This document shows positions 10,031-18,008 of a stretch of 64,000 bases of DNA, piece by piece. Source of the stretch: an uncultured bacterium (GTDB lineage Bacteria; Edwardsbacteria; AC1; EtOH8); contig CALMGM010000005.1 of the NCBI GenBank assembly GCA_937863685.1, forward strand, positions 744,001 through 808,000, read 5' to 3'. How positions within the stretch are numbered: position 1 is the first letter of the stretch; every line of letters begins with the position of its first letter. The position numbers and the translations under genes are program-made. The notes below the pieces were generated by a model. It did not search any database, was not told the DNA's origin, and saw only the letters and a list, made by a program, of their open reading frames with translations.

Positions 10031-11269
10031 TCATTTTTCTAGATATATTTGCATAAAATCGAAATTAAAAGTAAGACGATATGATCTGAAAAACCCGTGA
10101 GAAATGATTCCCCCGAGTAAAAATCCAAATCGGTTTTCAAAACCTGGCGGAAGCGCCCCGAATAGCCCGCGGACATTCTTTTCTTCGATATTTCCCAAAG
10201 TCAAACGATCTACCACAAAAGGACGAACCTGCACTGCTCCTCCGCCCCCCATGCCCTCTTTGGCTTCGCCCAGCTTGATTCCGGCCGTTTTAATGGTAGC
10301 CTCGGTTGCAGTGAAGCCCCCTCCGGCCAGTCCGGTATCTATGAAAAAAAGCTGGGGCTGGCCGCTGTTGACTGTCCCCCAAGCCACCATTATATGATCC
10401 CCGGCCATCCAAAACGGCAAACCATCACCGGAAGTTGATGTACTGATTTTGGAAAGATTCCGGCGGGCCAGTACCAATTTTCCTCCCGGATAGTCAAAGG
10501 TAAAGTTAAAATGATTCAAAAAACAGGTCCCAACCACGCCGCGTATCGGCTGTTGAAACATTTGTGCTGCCCGGGAAGAACCCTGGCTTATATTGATGGG
10601 AACATTTCGGATGTTAAACGAACCGGCTTTGACGCAATCGAGCATTCCATGATAGATAGCAGCGGTTTTTCCGCCAGCGAAAGTAGCGGTCTGGGTTCCC
10701 AGGATTTTTATTCCAAGTTCCTTTGCCAATTCTTCATCAATGCTCAGCTCCCATCCGCCAGTATCGATCAGGAACATCACTTCTCTTCCGTTTACTGAAA
10801 GCATAATCAAAGGCAGGGGGTCGGTCTGAACAAACGGAATATCGGTGCTCGCATCCGTTCCTTCGATTAAGTAAGGCTTATTGTCTTTGAACGTCTTCAA
10901 TTTATCAGCTTTAGCCCCCTGGCCGGCTTCGGCAAAAAGCGGCGCCGCTTCGGCAAAACGATCTTGACGGTAATAATTTTCTGCCAGCAAACCCAAAGCT
11001 TCGTCATGAATAGAGCTATCGGCCAGAGCTTCCTTTAAATGTGCTTCAGCCTGGCTAAACCGATTGGCATAAAGCGCAATACGCCCCAACATAAGGCTAG
11101 CTCGAATATTTCTCGAATCCTTTTTCATTATCCTGTTATAATGTGCCTCAGCTTCGGAGAATAACCCTTGATAAAATAGAGTGTCTGCTTTCTCCATTAT
11201 ATTTTCGGCCTGTCCCTTGTTGGCCAAACCAACCATGGTTGCCATAAATACGAGGATACTATATTTCAT
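10031..11269 (-). CDS. Secreted TPR protein with two retropepsin-like aspartic protease domains
   Basis: A 412-residue exported protein. A signal peptide (about 1-21) is followed by TPR-like helical repeats (about 25-120), then two aspartyl-protease-like halves. The first DTG lies at 169-171 (FLIDTGGWELSID) and the second at 311-313 (FFIDTGLAGGG). Two DTG motifs in one chain fit a pepsin-like pseudo-dimer built from retropepsin folds. GGGG lies 6 bases before the start. The C-terminus ends in a hydrophobic strand. Substrates are unknown; it is followed on the opposite flank by an S41 protease gene in the same direction, so a periplasmic proteolysis cluster is possible. Confidence 0.83.
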   Translation of the reverse strand: MKYSILVFMATMVGLANKGQAENIMEKADTLFYQGLFSEAEAHYNRIMKKDSRNIRASLMLGRIALYANRFSQAEAHLKEALADSSIHDEALGLLAENYYRQDRFAEAAPLFAEAGQGAKADKLKTFKDNKPYLIEGTDASTDIPFVQTDPLPLIMLSVNGREVMFLIDTGGWELSIDEELAKELGIKILGTQTATFAGGKTAAIYHGMLDCVKAGSFNIRNVPINISQGSSRAAQMFQQPIRGVVGTCFLNHFNFTFDYPGGKLVLARRNLSKISTSTSGDGLPFWMAGDHIMVAWGTVNSGQPQLFFIDTGLAGGGFTATEATIKTAGIKLGEAKEGMGGGGAVQVRPFVVDRLTLGNIEEKNVRGLFGALPPGFENRFGFLLGGIISHGFFRSYRLTFNFDFMQIYLEK

Positions 11270-11328
11270 GCCAACCCCATTTATTTTAATTTTGCATTGA
11301 AGTGATTCTATTACACAACCATTGCTCG

Positions 11329-12648
11329 CTATTGCCGCAGACAGCGAACAGTATCGCCTGGCGCGCGGATCAGGTCAAATCCGGATACCGTTCCGGTATT
11401 ATCAACCTTGAACAGCACCTGCCCGCCCACCTCGTCAACCACGAAACATTTTTCCGACAGGGGAAGCAGCTTCCATTTTGGACCTTGCTCGCGTCGGTAG
11501 TAGAGCTGGCCTTCCTCGTGGCTGATGGTCCGGATGCCGTAACTCCCGGCATATCGCCGTTGCAGGTTTTCCGGTACTTTGACGGCAGCAAATTCGGCTT
11601 GTTTAACAGCCATGATGCCGGATAGTTCCTGTATCTCGCCAGGGTCGACGGCAGACTTGAGAAGAGTATCCAGGGCCATTAAATATGCGACATCGAGGGC
11701 GCTGTCGGCCGACACCTTGACGTGCGGCTGGACTCCGGTTCCCTCCCAGTTACTTTTCGATACCGGATTGATAGCCCGCCCGATCGATATCTTAAGTATG
11801 AAAAGGTCGTTAAGAATCTTGAAGTCGACCGGATGAGCGCCGCCGCCGGTGGCCTGGCCTACGATAGTGGCCCGCTTCAATTCCCGCAGGTTGTTGGAGA
11901 ACTCCTCTGCCCCTGAGAAAGTATAATTACTGGTCAGAATGTAGACCGGCACTTTGGCTAAACGCGGTCCTGGCACCCAGGGAAGTATCCAATACTGCTG
12001 GGTAAGGTTGGTGGGCCGATTATACAGGTCGTTCAAGTGGGCCTCGCCTTCGAACAGGTAGGTGCTAATAAGCTGGATCATCTCGGGATGGCCTCCGCCG
12101 TTTCGGCGCAGATCGAAAATGACAGCCTGGGCGTTGGCCAGAAAATTCATGGCCGACACCGCAGCGGCCCCGGCCCCTGGCAGCAATGGGTTATCGAACA
12201 TTCTGAAATCGATGTAGCCGATGTTCCCTGGAAGCAGTTCGACCTTGCGGAATCCGAAATTATCCCGCTGGTGAGCCCTGATGATCTCGGGGAGGCTCTC
12301 TCCATATATGGTGTCGCAACGCATTTGGGCAATCCGTTGCGGACCGTATATTACCGCCAAGTGACGGTCCTTGGTTACCGACCGCAGGTCGTTGGTAAGC
12401 CGGGCGGCGAAATCCTCCGGACTTGATAATCGATCGTAAGCGCCGGACTTTATATTCTTCCGTAGCAATGCCGACATGGCCAGGGCCTTGTCGGGAAAGA
12501 CATAGTTATCTGCCAGCAGTTTGGAAACCGAGTCGACCACCGATTTTCTGAGGCCCTTATCCATAGCTATCTGTGTTGCCGGTTGGGCCGGGGTCAGCGC
12601 CGGGAACATCAAAGCGACCAAAATGGGAAAAAATACTTTTCGTATCAT
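11329..12648 (-). CDS. S41-family (C-terminal processing type) peptidase
   Basis: A periplasmic serine protease of 439 residues with a signal peptide (MIRKVFFPILVALMFPALTPA). The N-terminal helical part resembles the tail-specific protease/IRBP core, and the catalytic segment is VYILTSNYTFSGAEEF followed by GQATGGGAHP, giving the Ser of the Ser-Lys type S41 active site. There is no obvious PDZ domain, as in interphotoreceptor-retinoid-binding-like S41 members. The C-terminal 100 residues form a separate beta-rich domain. AAGGAG sits 8 bases before the ATG. Confidence 0.88.
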   Translation of the reverse strand: MIRKVFFPILVALMFPALTPAQPATQIAMDKGLRKSVVDSVSKLLADNYVFPDKALAMSALLRKNIKSGAYDRLSSPEDFAARLTNDLRSVTKDRHLAVIYGPQRIAQMRCDTIYGESLPEIIRAHQRDNFGFRKVELLPGNIGYIDFRMFDNPLLPGAGAAAVSAMNFLANAQAVIFDLRRNGGGHPEMIQLISTYLFEGEAHLNDLYNRPTNLTQQYWILPWVPGPRLAKVPVYILTSNYTFSGAEEFSNNLRELKRATIVGQATGGGAHPVDFKILNDLFILKISIGRAINPVSKSNWEGTGVQPHVKVSADSALDVAYLMALDTLLKSAVDPGEIQELSGIMAVKQAEFAAVKVPENLQRRYAGSYGIRTISHEEGQLYYRREQGPKWKLLPLSEKCFVVDEVGGQVLFKVDNTGTVSGFDLIRAPGDTVRCLRQ

Positions 12649-12671
12649 GTCTGTTACTCCTTCGATTGTAA

Positions 12672-13625
12672 TTATTTTAGGCTGAGGGTCAATACGATTG
12701 TTGGCCGTTGGTAGTCGCCGCTATGATCATTTTCTGAATATTTGAAGCCCAGACTGCGGTATAGCCGGTTAGCCGAGTCCAATCTGGGATTTGTCCGGAC
12801 CAGTAGTATTTTTGCCTTTAGAACCTTAGATTCTTTGATCGCGGCCAAGACCAATTTTTTACCCACCATTCTTCCCCGGAATTCCGGGGCTACCGCCAAT
12901 TTGGCCAGCTCAAATCTGCCTTTTCCTTTATTTATAAGCGCCACGGTACCAATTACTTTTGCGCCAATGATAGCGAATAATATTTTTCCTCCGGGCTTGA
13001 TGATATTGGCCTCAGGGTGCAACAACATGCTTTCATCAGTCGGCTCAACGGTGAAGTATTCCTCCAGCCACTGCTTGTTCAACTGATAAAAGGATTCTTT
13101 ATATTTTGTTTTGAATTCAACGATATCGATCTCCTTATACTGGTGGCTTTTTATTTTCTCCACCACCCGTTGATGCATGCTTTTATCTTCCAGGGCATCC
13201 TCTATCTGACCGATTATTTGCAGAAAATTACAGTCCAGTTCGCTCAGCAATTCGGAGGTGCTTGTTTCAATAACCTTCCACAAAGGCCTTATAGAAGTCA
13301 TCAGCGACCGGCCTTTTTCGGTTAAGGATATAAGCCTTTTCCGCTTGTCCTTTGGGTCGCTCATCGAATCCACCAGCTCCGCCCTGGCCATTTCGGCCGC
13401 CAGTTGGTTGACCGCCGGATAAGTAATGCCCACTTCCCGAGCCAGTTCAGTAACCGACATCGCCTGTTGCCGGGATAGTTGATAGAAGATCAGGAACCAC
13501 TTGGGTTCAAAATCAAGCCCCTGCTCTTTATATACCCTCCCCACGTCGTGCATCAGGCTTTCACCCAATCGTTTAATGCGGCTGGCAGCAGCCAGCTCTC
13601 CCAGTTTTTTTATCAATTCGGTCAT
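12672..13625 (-). CDS. MarR-family regulator fused to a GNAT acetyltransferase domain
   Basis: A 317-residue fusion. Residues about 1-150 form a MarR winged helix (SVTELAREVGITYPAVNQLAAEM is the recognition region; the DPKDKRKR wing follows). Residues about 165-317 form a GNAT domain with the acetyl-CoA loop in the segment VAPEFRGRMVGKKL. Such fusions are known in several phyla; effector and acetyl acceptor are unknown. The frame is open to 13736 but ATG 13625 has GGAG 8 bases upstream and begins the MarR helix. A perfect inverted repeat at 13656-13667 in its leader could be an autoregulatory operator. Confidence 0.88.
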   Translation of the reverse strand: MTELIKKLGELAAASRIKRLGESLMHDVGRVYKEQGLDFEPKWFLIFYQLSRQQAMSVTELAREVGITYPAVNQLAAEMARAELVDSMSDPKDKRKRLISLTEKGRSLMTSIRPLWKVIETSTSELLSELDCNFLQIIGQIEDALEDKSMHQRVVEKIKSHQYKEIDIVEFKTKYKESFYQLNKQWLEEYFTVEPTDESMLLHPEANIIKPGGKILFAIIGAKVIGTVALINKGKGRFELAKLAVAPEFRGRMVGKKLVLAAIKESKVLKAKILLVRTNPRLDSANRLYRSLGFKYSENDHSGDYQRPTIVLTLSLK

Positions 13626-13655
13626 GGTGAATCTCCATATTATGTAATAAAATAA

Positions 13656-13667
13656 GTAAGGACTTAC
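13656..13667. promoter_or_regulatory. Candidate MarR operator (inverted repeat)
   Basis: GTAAG-GA-CTTAC, a perfect 5-bp inverted repeat 30 bases upstream of the MarR-GNAT start, in an AT-rich leader where the promoter must lie. Autoregulation by MarR proteins from such sites is common; the assignment here is inference. Confidence 0.4.
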
Positions 13668-13707
13668 ATAAGCATACAAAATAAATCCCCTTTTGTCAAG
13701 AGGGAAA

Positions 13708-14436
13708 TTAGAATCTTTTATATGTCGGATCCCCAAAATTCAAATAAATCCTCAAATGTTGCCTATATTCCGATATCGAGAACCAACCGTCCTTTCCGTC
13801 TTCGGCCATGGCTTTTTCCAGATGAAATTGCTGGGCCGGCATAAAACCGTAACCCATCAGATAGCGGCAATCCCCCTTACCATCCTGACAAACATCCATT
13901 ACCACCGAAACATGCCCCACTCCGCCGCCCTTGTTTTGTACCAGCATGTCCCCTGGTTGCAGATCGGAAACATCAATAGACCGGCATCCCTTCTTCAACG
14001 AATATGAATTTGCGGTGGCCATGGCCCATTTTAAAAAACCCTTGAAATTATTGCCACTATTCCGGTAATAGCGAGGCCTTCCATTATAGTCGTAAAGGCA
14101 GAGCTGGTTAAGGTGGCCGCTCTGTTTATAAAACTCCGCCCAGAACCTGAAGCACCAATCGGCACACTGCTCTATGTCCTGACGGAACAACATCGGCATA
14201 TCAATCACAGCCAAAACGCTATAAAAAGGAAAACTAACCGGCTCACCATCGTATCCCAATATAATATTATCATCTTTTAGCGGAAGTCTCTGGATCCAGG
14301 CGGAATAAGAACTCTCGGCATATTCCACACGCTTATATCCGGAAGGAACCGGCAAGTCTTTTATGGTTTTCGCTTGGCAGATTGCAAACAAAATAAACAA
14401 CGCGACAATTATAATCGGGTATTTTAAACTTTTCAT
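13708..14436 (-). CDS. DUF4846-family secreted protein
   Basis: A 242-residue exported protein with an N-terminal signal anchor (KSLKYPIIIVALFILFAICQA). Family features of DUF4846 are visible: a PSGYKRV segment, an SxxAWIQRLPLK segment, a YDG motif and QCADWCFRFWAEF, where family members have a conserved cysteine and an acid pair. The C-terminal part contains GDMLVQNKGGGVGHVSVVMDV, resembling papain/NlpC-like hydrolase loops with a histidine. The biochemical role is not known. The ribosome site is weak (GAGCA). Confidence 0.75.
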   Translation of the reverse strand: MKSLKYPIIIVALFILFAICQAKTIKDLPVPSGYKRVEYAESSYSAWIQRLPLKDDNIILGYDGEPVSFPFYSVLAVIDMPMLFRQDIEQCADWCFRFWAEFYKQSGHLNQLCLYDYNGRPRYYRNSGNNFKGFLKWAMATANSYSLKKGCRSIDVSDLQPGDMLVQNKGGGVGHVSVVMDVCQDGKGDCRYLMGYGFMPAQQFHLEKAMAEDGKDGWFSISEYRQHLRIYLNFGDPTYKRF

Positions 14437-14461
14437 AAATTGCTCATTTCAATAAATCAAA

Positions 14462-14491
14462 GGCGAAGACCATTTGGTCTTCGCCTTTTTT
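14462..14491 (-). terminator. Terminator between ilvE and the DUF4846 gene
   Basis: A perfect 10-bp stem (14462-14471 with 14476-14485) and a 4-base loop. It follows the minus-strand ilvE stop. T-rich sequence is stronger on the plus side (six T) than on the minus side (CTTTGATTT), so it may be bidirectional. Confidence 0.7.
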
Positions 14492-14501
14492 ATTAAATGC
14501 A

Positions 14502-15572
14502 TTACTGCACTTTATAAACCCAGCCGTATTTATCCTCTTTTTCTCCGTATTGTATCCCGGTCAGGGTGTCAAAGAATTTTTTAGCCCAAGGTCCGGTCTC
14601 CTGCGAGATAACATATTCCTTATCTTTATAACTGATCCGGCCTACCGGACTGATCACCGCCGCAGTGCCGGCACCAAAAGCCTCGCTGATTTTTTTATTC
14701 TCGATGCCCTCCACCAATTCGTCAATCGATATCTGCCTTTCCTCGGGAACGATTCCCAGGTCTTCGGCTATTTGAAGCACCGATTTGCGGGTGATGCCCT
14801 GCAGGATGCTTCCCGAAAGTTTTGGGGTAACCAGCTTGTTATCAATTATGAAGAAAATATTCATGGCACCAACTTCTTCGACGTACTTGTGCTCCACGGC
14901 ATCCAGCCACAGCACCTGGCTGCACCCTTTGTCCTTGGCAATTTTAGAAGCCAGCAACGTACCGGCATAATTCCCCCCGGTCTTGGCCTCGCCGGTGCCG
15001 CCTTGGGCGGCCCTGGTGTAATTATCGCTGACCCACAATCCAACCGGGTTGAAACCCTCCTGAAAATACGGTCCTACCGGAGAAAGTATGATGAAAAAAA
15101 GGTACCTGTCGGCTGGTTTTACCCCCAAAGCAGCCTCTGTGCTGATGACCGCTGGACGGATATATAATGAGGCCCCCACGGCCTTGGGGATCCATCGTTC
15201 CTCCAGTTTCAGCAATTCGCACTCCGCTTGTAAATAACTCTCCTCCGGGATCTCTGGCATGCACATCCTTTTTAAAGAGTGGCTCATGCGTCGGGCATTT
15301 TCCAGAGGCCGGAAAAGCAATATTTCGTTTCCGGAAGATTTGTAAGCTTTCTGCCCCTCGAAGACCTCCTGACTGTAATGAAGAACATTGGCGGCCGGGT
15401 CAAGCATCAGCGGCTGATAGGGTTTTATCTCGGCATTATGCCAGCCCTTATCGGCAGTATGTTCCATGGTGAACATGTAATCGGTGAAATTTCTACCGAA
15501 AACCAGCTTGAGAGGATCCTGAAATAACGGTTTTAATTTATCGCCATCCAGAAGCGTCCTTTTAATATCCAT
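14502..15572 (-). CDS. ilvE: Branched-chain amino acid aminotransferase
   Basis: PLP enzyme of fold type IV that transaminates Val, Leu and Ile with 2-oxoglutarate. The 356-residue product matches the longer BCAT class: FEGQKAYK, KTGGNYAGTLLASKIA, the QVLWLDAVEHKYVEEVGAMNIFF block and the ITRKSVLQ phosphate-binding segment are all visible. The first in-frame ATG is at 15623, but ATG 15572 is preferred, with a GGGGGTAGG ribosome site 5-10 bases upstream. It stands alone on the minus strand between two hairpins, not in an ilv operon. Confidence 0.95.
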   Translation of the reverse strand: MDIKRTLLDGDKLKPLFQDPLKLVFGRNFTDYMFTMEHTADKGWHNAEIKPYQPLMLDPAANVLHYSQEVFEGQKAYKSSGNEILLFRPLENARRMSHSLKRMCMPEIPEESYLQAECELLKLEERWIPKAVGASLYIRPAVISTEAALGVKPADRYLFFIILSPVGPYFQEGFNPVGLWVSDNYTRAAQGGTGEAKTGGNYAGTLLASKIAKDKGCSQVLWLDAVEHKYVEEVGAMNIFFIIDNKLVTPKLSGSILQGITRKSVLQIAEDLGIVPEERQISIDELVEGIENKKISEAFGAGTAAVISPVGRISYKDKEYVISQETGPWAKKFFDTLTGIQYGEKEDKYGWVYKVQ

Positions 15573-15667
15573 TAGCCTACCCCCATTTAATATATGCATT
15601 TCATCAATATTATAGATTACCAAATGCTGATAAATATTTCAAGTAAAATATTCTCAACCCAATGAAA

Positions 15668-15695
15668 ACGGTTGTTGCCATTTGCCAACAACCGT
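15668..15695 (-). terminator. Terminator of the LiaF-like gene
   Basis: A perfect 10-bp stem (15668-15677 with 15686-15695) followed on the minus strand by TTTTC, located after the stop of the 15738-16274 gene and before ilvE. Confidence 0.7.
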
Positions 15696-15737
15696 AAATG
15701 CTACCTGCCCATGAGCAGGCCTGATATAAAAACAAAC

Positions 15738-16274
15738 CTATTGTTTTTCCGCAAACTCCATGCCGCCAAACATCACTGAAGCATGGATCAATAGATGTTT
15801 TTCAGCACTTTTGTAATTCTCTGTTTTATAGGTATACTGCCCGAAGGCTACCACACTACCATCCGGAAGATGGGCCCCGCCGAAGGCCGAGTTGGCTATG
15901 ATCTTGGTGGGCAGAGCCGGGTTTATTTTTATCACCGACTTGCCGAAAACAGTGTTGACATCCACCCTAACATTCTGATCCTTAAGTTCGATGCCTGAAA
16001 GATCGATCTTGCCCTTGCCAAAGACCACATCGTACTTATCCGAGATCGTGATGACTTCAATGGTCTTTTCCCCGAATACCGTCGATTTCTTGCTTTTATT
16101 CCAAAATGAGAGCCCAGTAAGCATTTGAATGCCTAGGTAGATCAGGAAAAGAGCAAATATGGTCCTGAAGATGGGTATCTTTATCCCGAATACCACATTG
16201 ATTATCACGCCCAAACCTATCAGGATAAGCACTACACCCCAAAAGGCGCTGGTAAAAATAAAACCCATTCTCAT
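15738..16274 (-). CDS. LiaF-like membrane protein (cell-wall-active response domain)
   Basis: A 178-residue protein with two N-terminal membrane helices (about 5-28 and 33-52) and a beta-helical C-terminal domain of the LiaF/YvqF type (KKSTVFGEKTI, DVVFGKGKIDLSGI, NTVFGKSVIKI, NSAFGGAHLPDG), with repeated xVFGxxxI units. In Firmicutes LiaF restrains the LiaRS two-component system; no LiaRS genes are adjacent here, so its role is unclear. AAGGAGG lies 5 bases before the ATG. Confidence 0.8.
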   Translation of the reverse strand: MRMGFIFTSAFWGVVLILIGLGVIINVVFGIKIPIFRTIFALFLIYLGIQMLTGLSFWNKSKKSTVFGEKTIEVITISDKYDVVFGKGKIDLSGIELKDQNVRVDVNTVFGKSVIKINPALPTKIIANSAFGGAHLPDGSVVAFGQYTYKTENYKSAEKHLLIHASVMFGGMEFAEKQ

Positions 16275-16481
16275 AACTTCCTCCTTATATTCAATAGATT
16301 ATTTTTTTGATATACTGCAACCCTACGGGGATTGTAAATCCCTCGATGAAAAAAGTCAACGATAAAAGTATTTCAGGGACAGTACCCCAAGCTTATCAAA
16401 CGCGCAATAACAATAAACTATATATACATAGCCATGAATAGGATTTGTTCCGGTGCTTTTGGGTCTCTGTTTGGTGGAGGG

Positions 16482-16497
16482 TGTTTCACGTGAAACA
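16482..16497. promoter_or_regulatory. parS: parS centromere site 1
   Basis: TGTTTCACGTGAAACA, a perfect 16-bp palindrome identical to the widely conserved bacterial parS consensus bound by ParB. It lies in a 332-bp gene-free stretch (16275-16606). parA and parB of the window are at 35.1-38.0 kb. Confidence 0.93.
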
Positions 16498-16500
16498 ATG

Positions 16501-16530
16501 GCTCCCCTGCGATCAAAATCGCAGGGGAGC
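16501..16530. repeat. Perfect hairpin between the two parS sites
   Basis: A 13-bp perfect inverted repeat (16501-16513 with 16518-16530) with a 4-base loop, 3 bases after parS site 1. There is no T-run on either side, which argues against a plain terminator. No gene ends into it from the plus side. Confidence 0.8.
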
Positions 16531-16561
16531 CGAACGGCAATAATTTGTATTCTCTGCAGAC

Positions 16562-16577
16562 TGTTTCACGTGAAACG
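16562..16577. promoter_or_regulatory. parS: parS centromere site 2
   Basis: TGTTTCACGTGAAACG, matching 15 of 16 consensus positions and keeping the full GTTTCACGTGAAAC palindrome. It is centred 80 bp from site 1 with the hairpin in between, and 29 bp from the stop of the small MshEN-like gene. Confidence 0.92.
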
Positions 16578-16606
16578 TTCTGCTTCATAAGGGATTGTAT
16601 TTATTT

Positions 16607-16798
16607 TTACTCCATGTTTTGCTTCTTAATGGCATACGCCAGTTGTTGTCGGTTAATGCACCCCATCTCAACCAGACACTCTCCGATCTTTTTTGAAGAA
16701 TCGTTGATTTGTCTATACCTGGCTCGAATTATATGTTCCACCGAAATAAAACCATGGGTCATCATTATTTCTCCCAGCAGTTTTTTGTTTTTTCTCAT
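16607..16798 (-). CDS. Mini MshEN-domain protein (possible c-di-GMP receptor)
   Basis: A 63-residue protein made almost entirely of two copies of the 24-residue MshEN pattern (xxGxxxxxxGxxxxxxxxxAxxxQ): LLGEIMM...YRQ, a 5-residue spacer, then KIGECLV...KKQ. This is the layout of the MshEN domain that binds c-di-GMP at the N-terminus of GspE/PilB ATPases, here without any ATPase. The first-position arginine of the classic motif is replaced (L and K), so ligand binding is uncertain. GAGGG lies about 9 bases before the ATG. It starts 15 bp after the stop of the barrel gene upstream on the same strand, so they are probably cotranscribed. Confidence 0.72.
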   Translation of the reverse strand: MRKNKKLLGEIMMTHGFISVEHIIRARYRQINDSSKKIGECLVEMGCINRQQLAYAIKKQNME

Positions 16799-16813
16799 TG
16801 TGCTTGCCCTCGC

Positions 16814-17926
16814 TTAAAAATTATAATTTACCCCGGCAAAGATCAGCAATTTTTTATAATTGTAGAGTTCGTCGTTGGATTTATTATTGTAATAACAAGC
16901 CCCGGCATTAAAACCGACATCGCTTGCAATATCTGATAGCGGGATGTCGTATTCTATCCCAAAGTTATTTTCTTTGTCCCGCCTGATAATGTCTAGATTC
17001 TGCCTGGTCAAGATGCTGGCATTATCCGTTGCCGGAAGGCTGAAGGCATTAAGCATGGTGTAGTTTCGGTTGATAAAATTGCCCCAAACAATCATCTTTC
17101 CAGCTGGTTCAAGCTTAAAAGTTATTTTTATCTCTATCCGGTTGCCGAAATAGTCAAAATATTCGTTTACCTCGTTCAGTAGTGTGTCTGGCATATAATA
17201 TGTTGTGGTGGTTGTAACCGTGTTTTTTAAATATGAGTATTCCATAGCCAGGCCTATGTTGGATCCTATCCCGTGTGACAGACGACACCCCGGTGAAAGG
17301 TTTGTGATATTTATTGGTACCTGGCTATCAATCGACAGTGGTGTAAAGTCATATTTTTTATATCCCGCCAATATAGTAAGCCCTGTTTGTAGGGGAAGAA
17401 AGAAGCCTACTGATCCGTTTACTATGGATTGATCGAAGTCATATTTGGGCAGGTTCTGATATTGATATTTTCCCAAAGCTCCGTTTATTTTTAACAGAAC
17501 TGGTTGGGCAAGATATATTTTTGTCTCACCGATAATTTTGAAATTATTGGTATCATAGGCTGAACGATCCGCAGCGTTCAATTGAAAACCGTAAGCGCCA
17601 CCTAAACCAACAAAACCATCTTTTCCCAAACCCCGCCATAGGATCATTTTCAGCAAATGGTCGTTTTGATTGATGCCTAGATAGCTAAGGTAGGCGCTAT
17701 AGCTACCGGAATAGTCGGCCCCTAGAAATATTCCGGCTAATTTCAAGTCAATATCCGTAGTGAGATCCATAAACGCAGTGCCGACCATGCTGCCTCCGCC
17801 GTATGAATCATTATAGGCATTACTATCATATTCGCCGTCCAATCCTATACTCCCTTTAAATTGGGCAAATATACTTCCCGATAAAAGAATCATAATCCCG
17901 GTTATATATAATTTTATATTTCTCAT
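16814..17926 (-). CDS. Outer-membrane beta-barrel protein, unknown function
   Basis: A 370-residue exported protein: signal peptide ending SGSIFAQ, then alternating amphipathic strands throughout and a terminal aromatic strand (LLIFAGVNYNF), as expected of an outer-membrane barrel. No specific family recognised. GGAAGGGGG lies just before the ATG. It is followed closely by the mini MshEN gene in the same direction. Confidence 0.75.
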   Translation of the reverse strand: MRNIKLYITGIMILLSGSIFAQFKGSIGLDGEYDSNAYNDSYGGGSMVGTAFMDLTTDIDLKLAGIFLGADYSGSYSAYLSYLGINQNDHLLKMILWRGLGKDGFVGLGGAYGFQLNAADRSAYDTNNFKIIGETKIYLAQPVLLKINGALGKYQYQNLPKYDFDQSIVNGSVGFFLPLQTGLTILAGYKKYDFTPLSIDSQVPINITNLSPGCRLSHGIGSNIGLAMEYSYLKNTVTTTTTYYMPDTLLNEVNEYFDYFGNRIEIKITFKLEPAGKMIVWGNFINRNYTMLNAFSLPATDNASILTRQNLDIIRRDKENNFGIEYDIPLSDIASDVGFNAGACYYNNKSNDELYNYKKLLIFAGVNYNF

Positions 17927-17963
17927 TATCCCCCTTCCCTTACATAATGCCGCAACGATAGAA

Positions 17964-17992
17964 AAGCGCAGGCAACATATTTACCTGCGCTT
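17964..17992 (-). terminator. Terminator of the low-complexity secreted protein gene
   Basis: A 9-bp stem (17964-17972 with 17984-17992) followed on the minus strand by TTTTC, downstream of the 18009-18521 gene. Confidence 0.65.
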
Positions 17993-18008
17993 CATTATCA
18001 ATAGTGTC

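Noticed and set aside
12037-12426. Plus-strand ORFs opposite the minus-strand genes (for example within the S41 protease gene)
   Set aside because: They are antisense shadows; the minus-strand frame shows full protein families with ribosome sites.
13017-13325. Plus-strand ORF with hydrophobic residues across the MarR-GNAT gene
   Set aside because: It is antisense to a well-supported fusion gene and has no ribosome site or recognised family.
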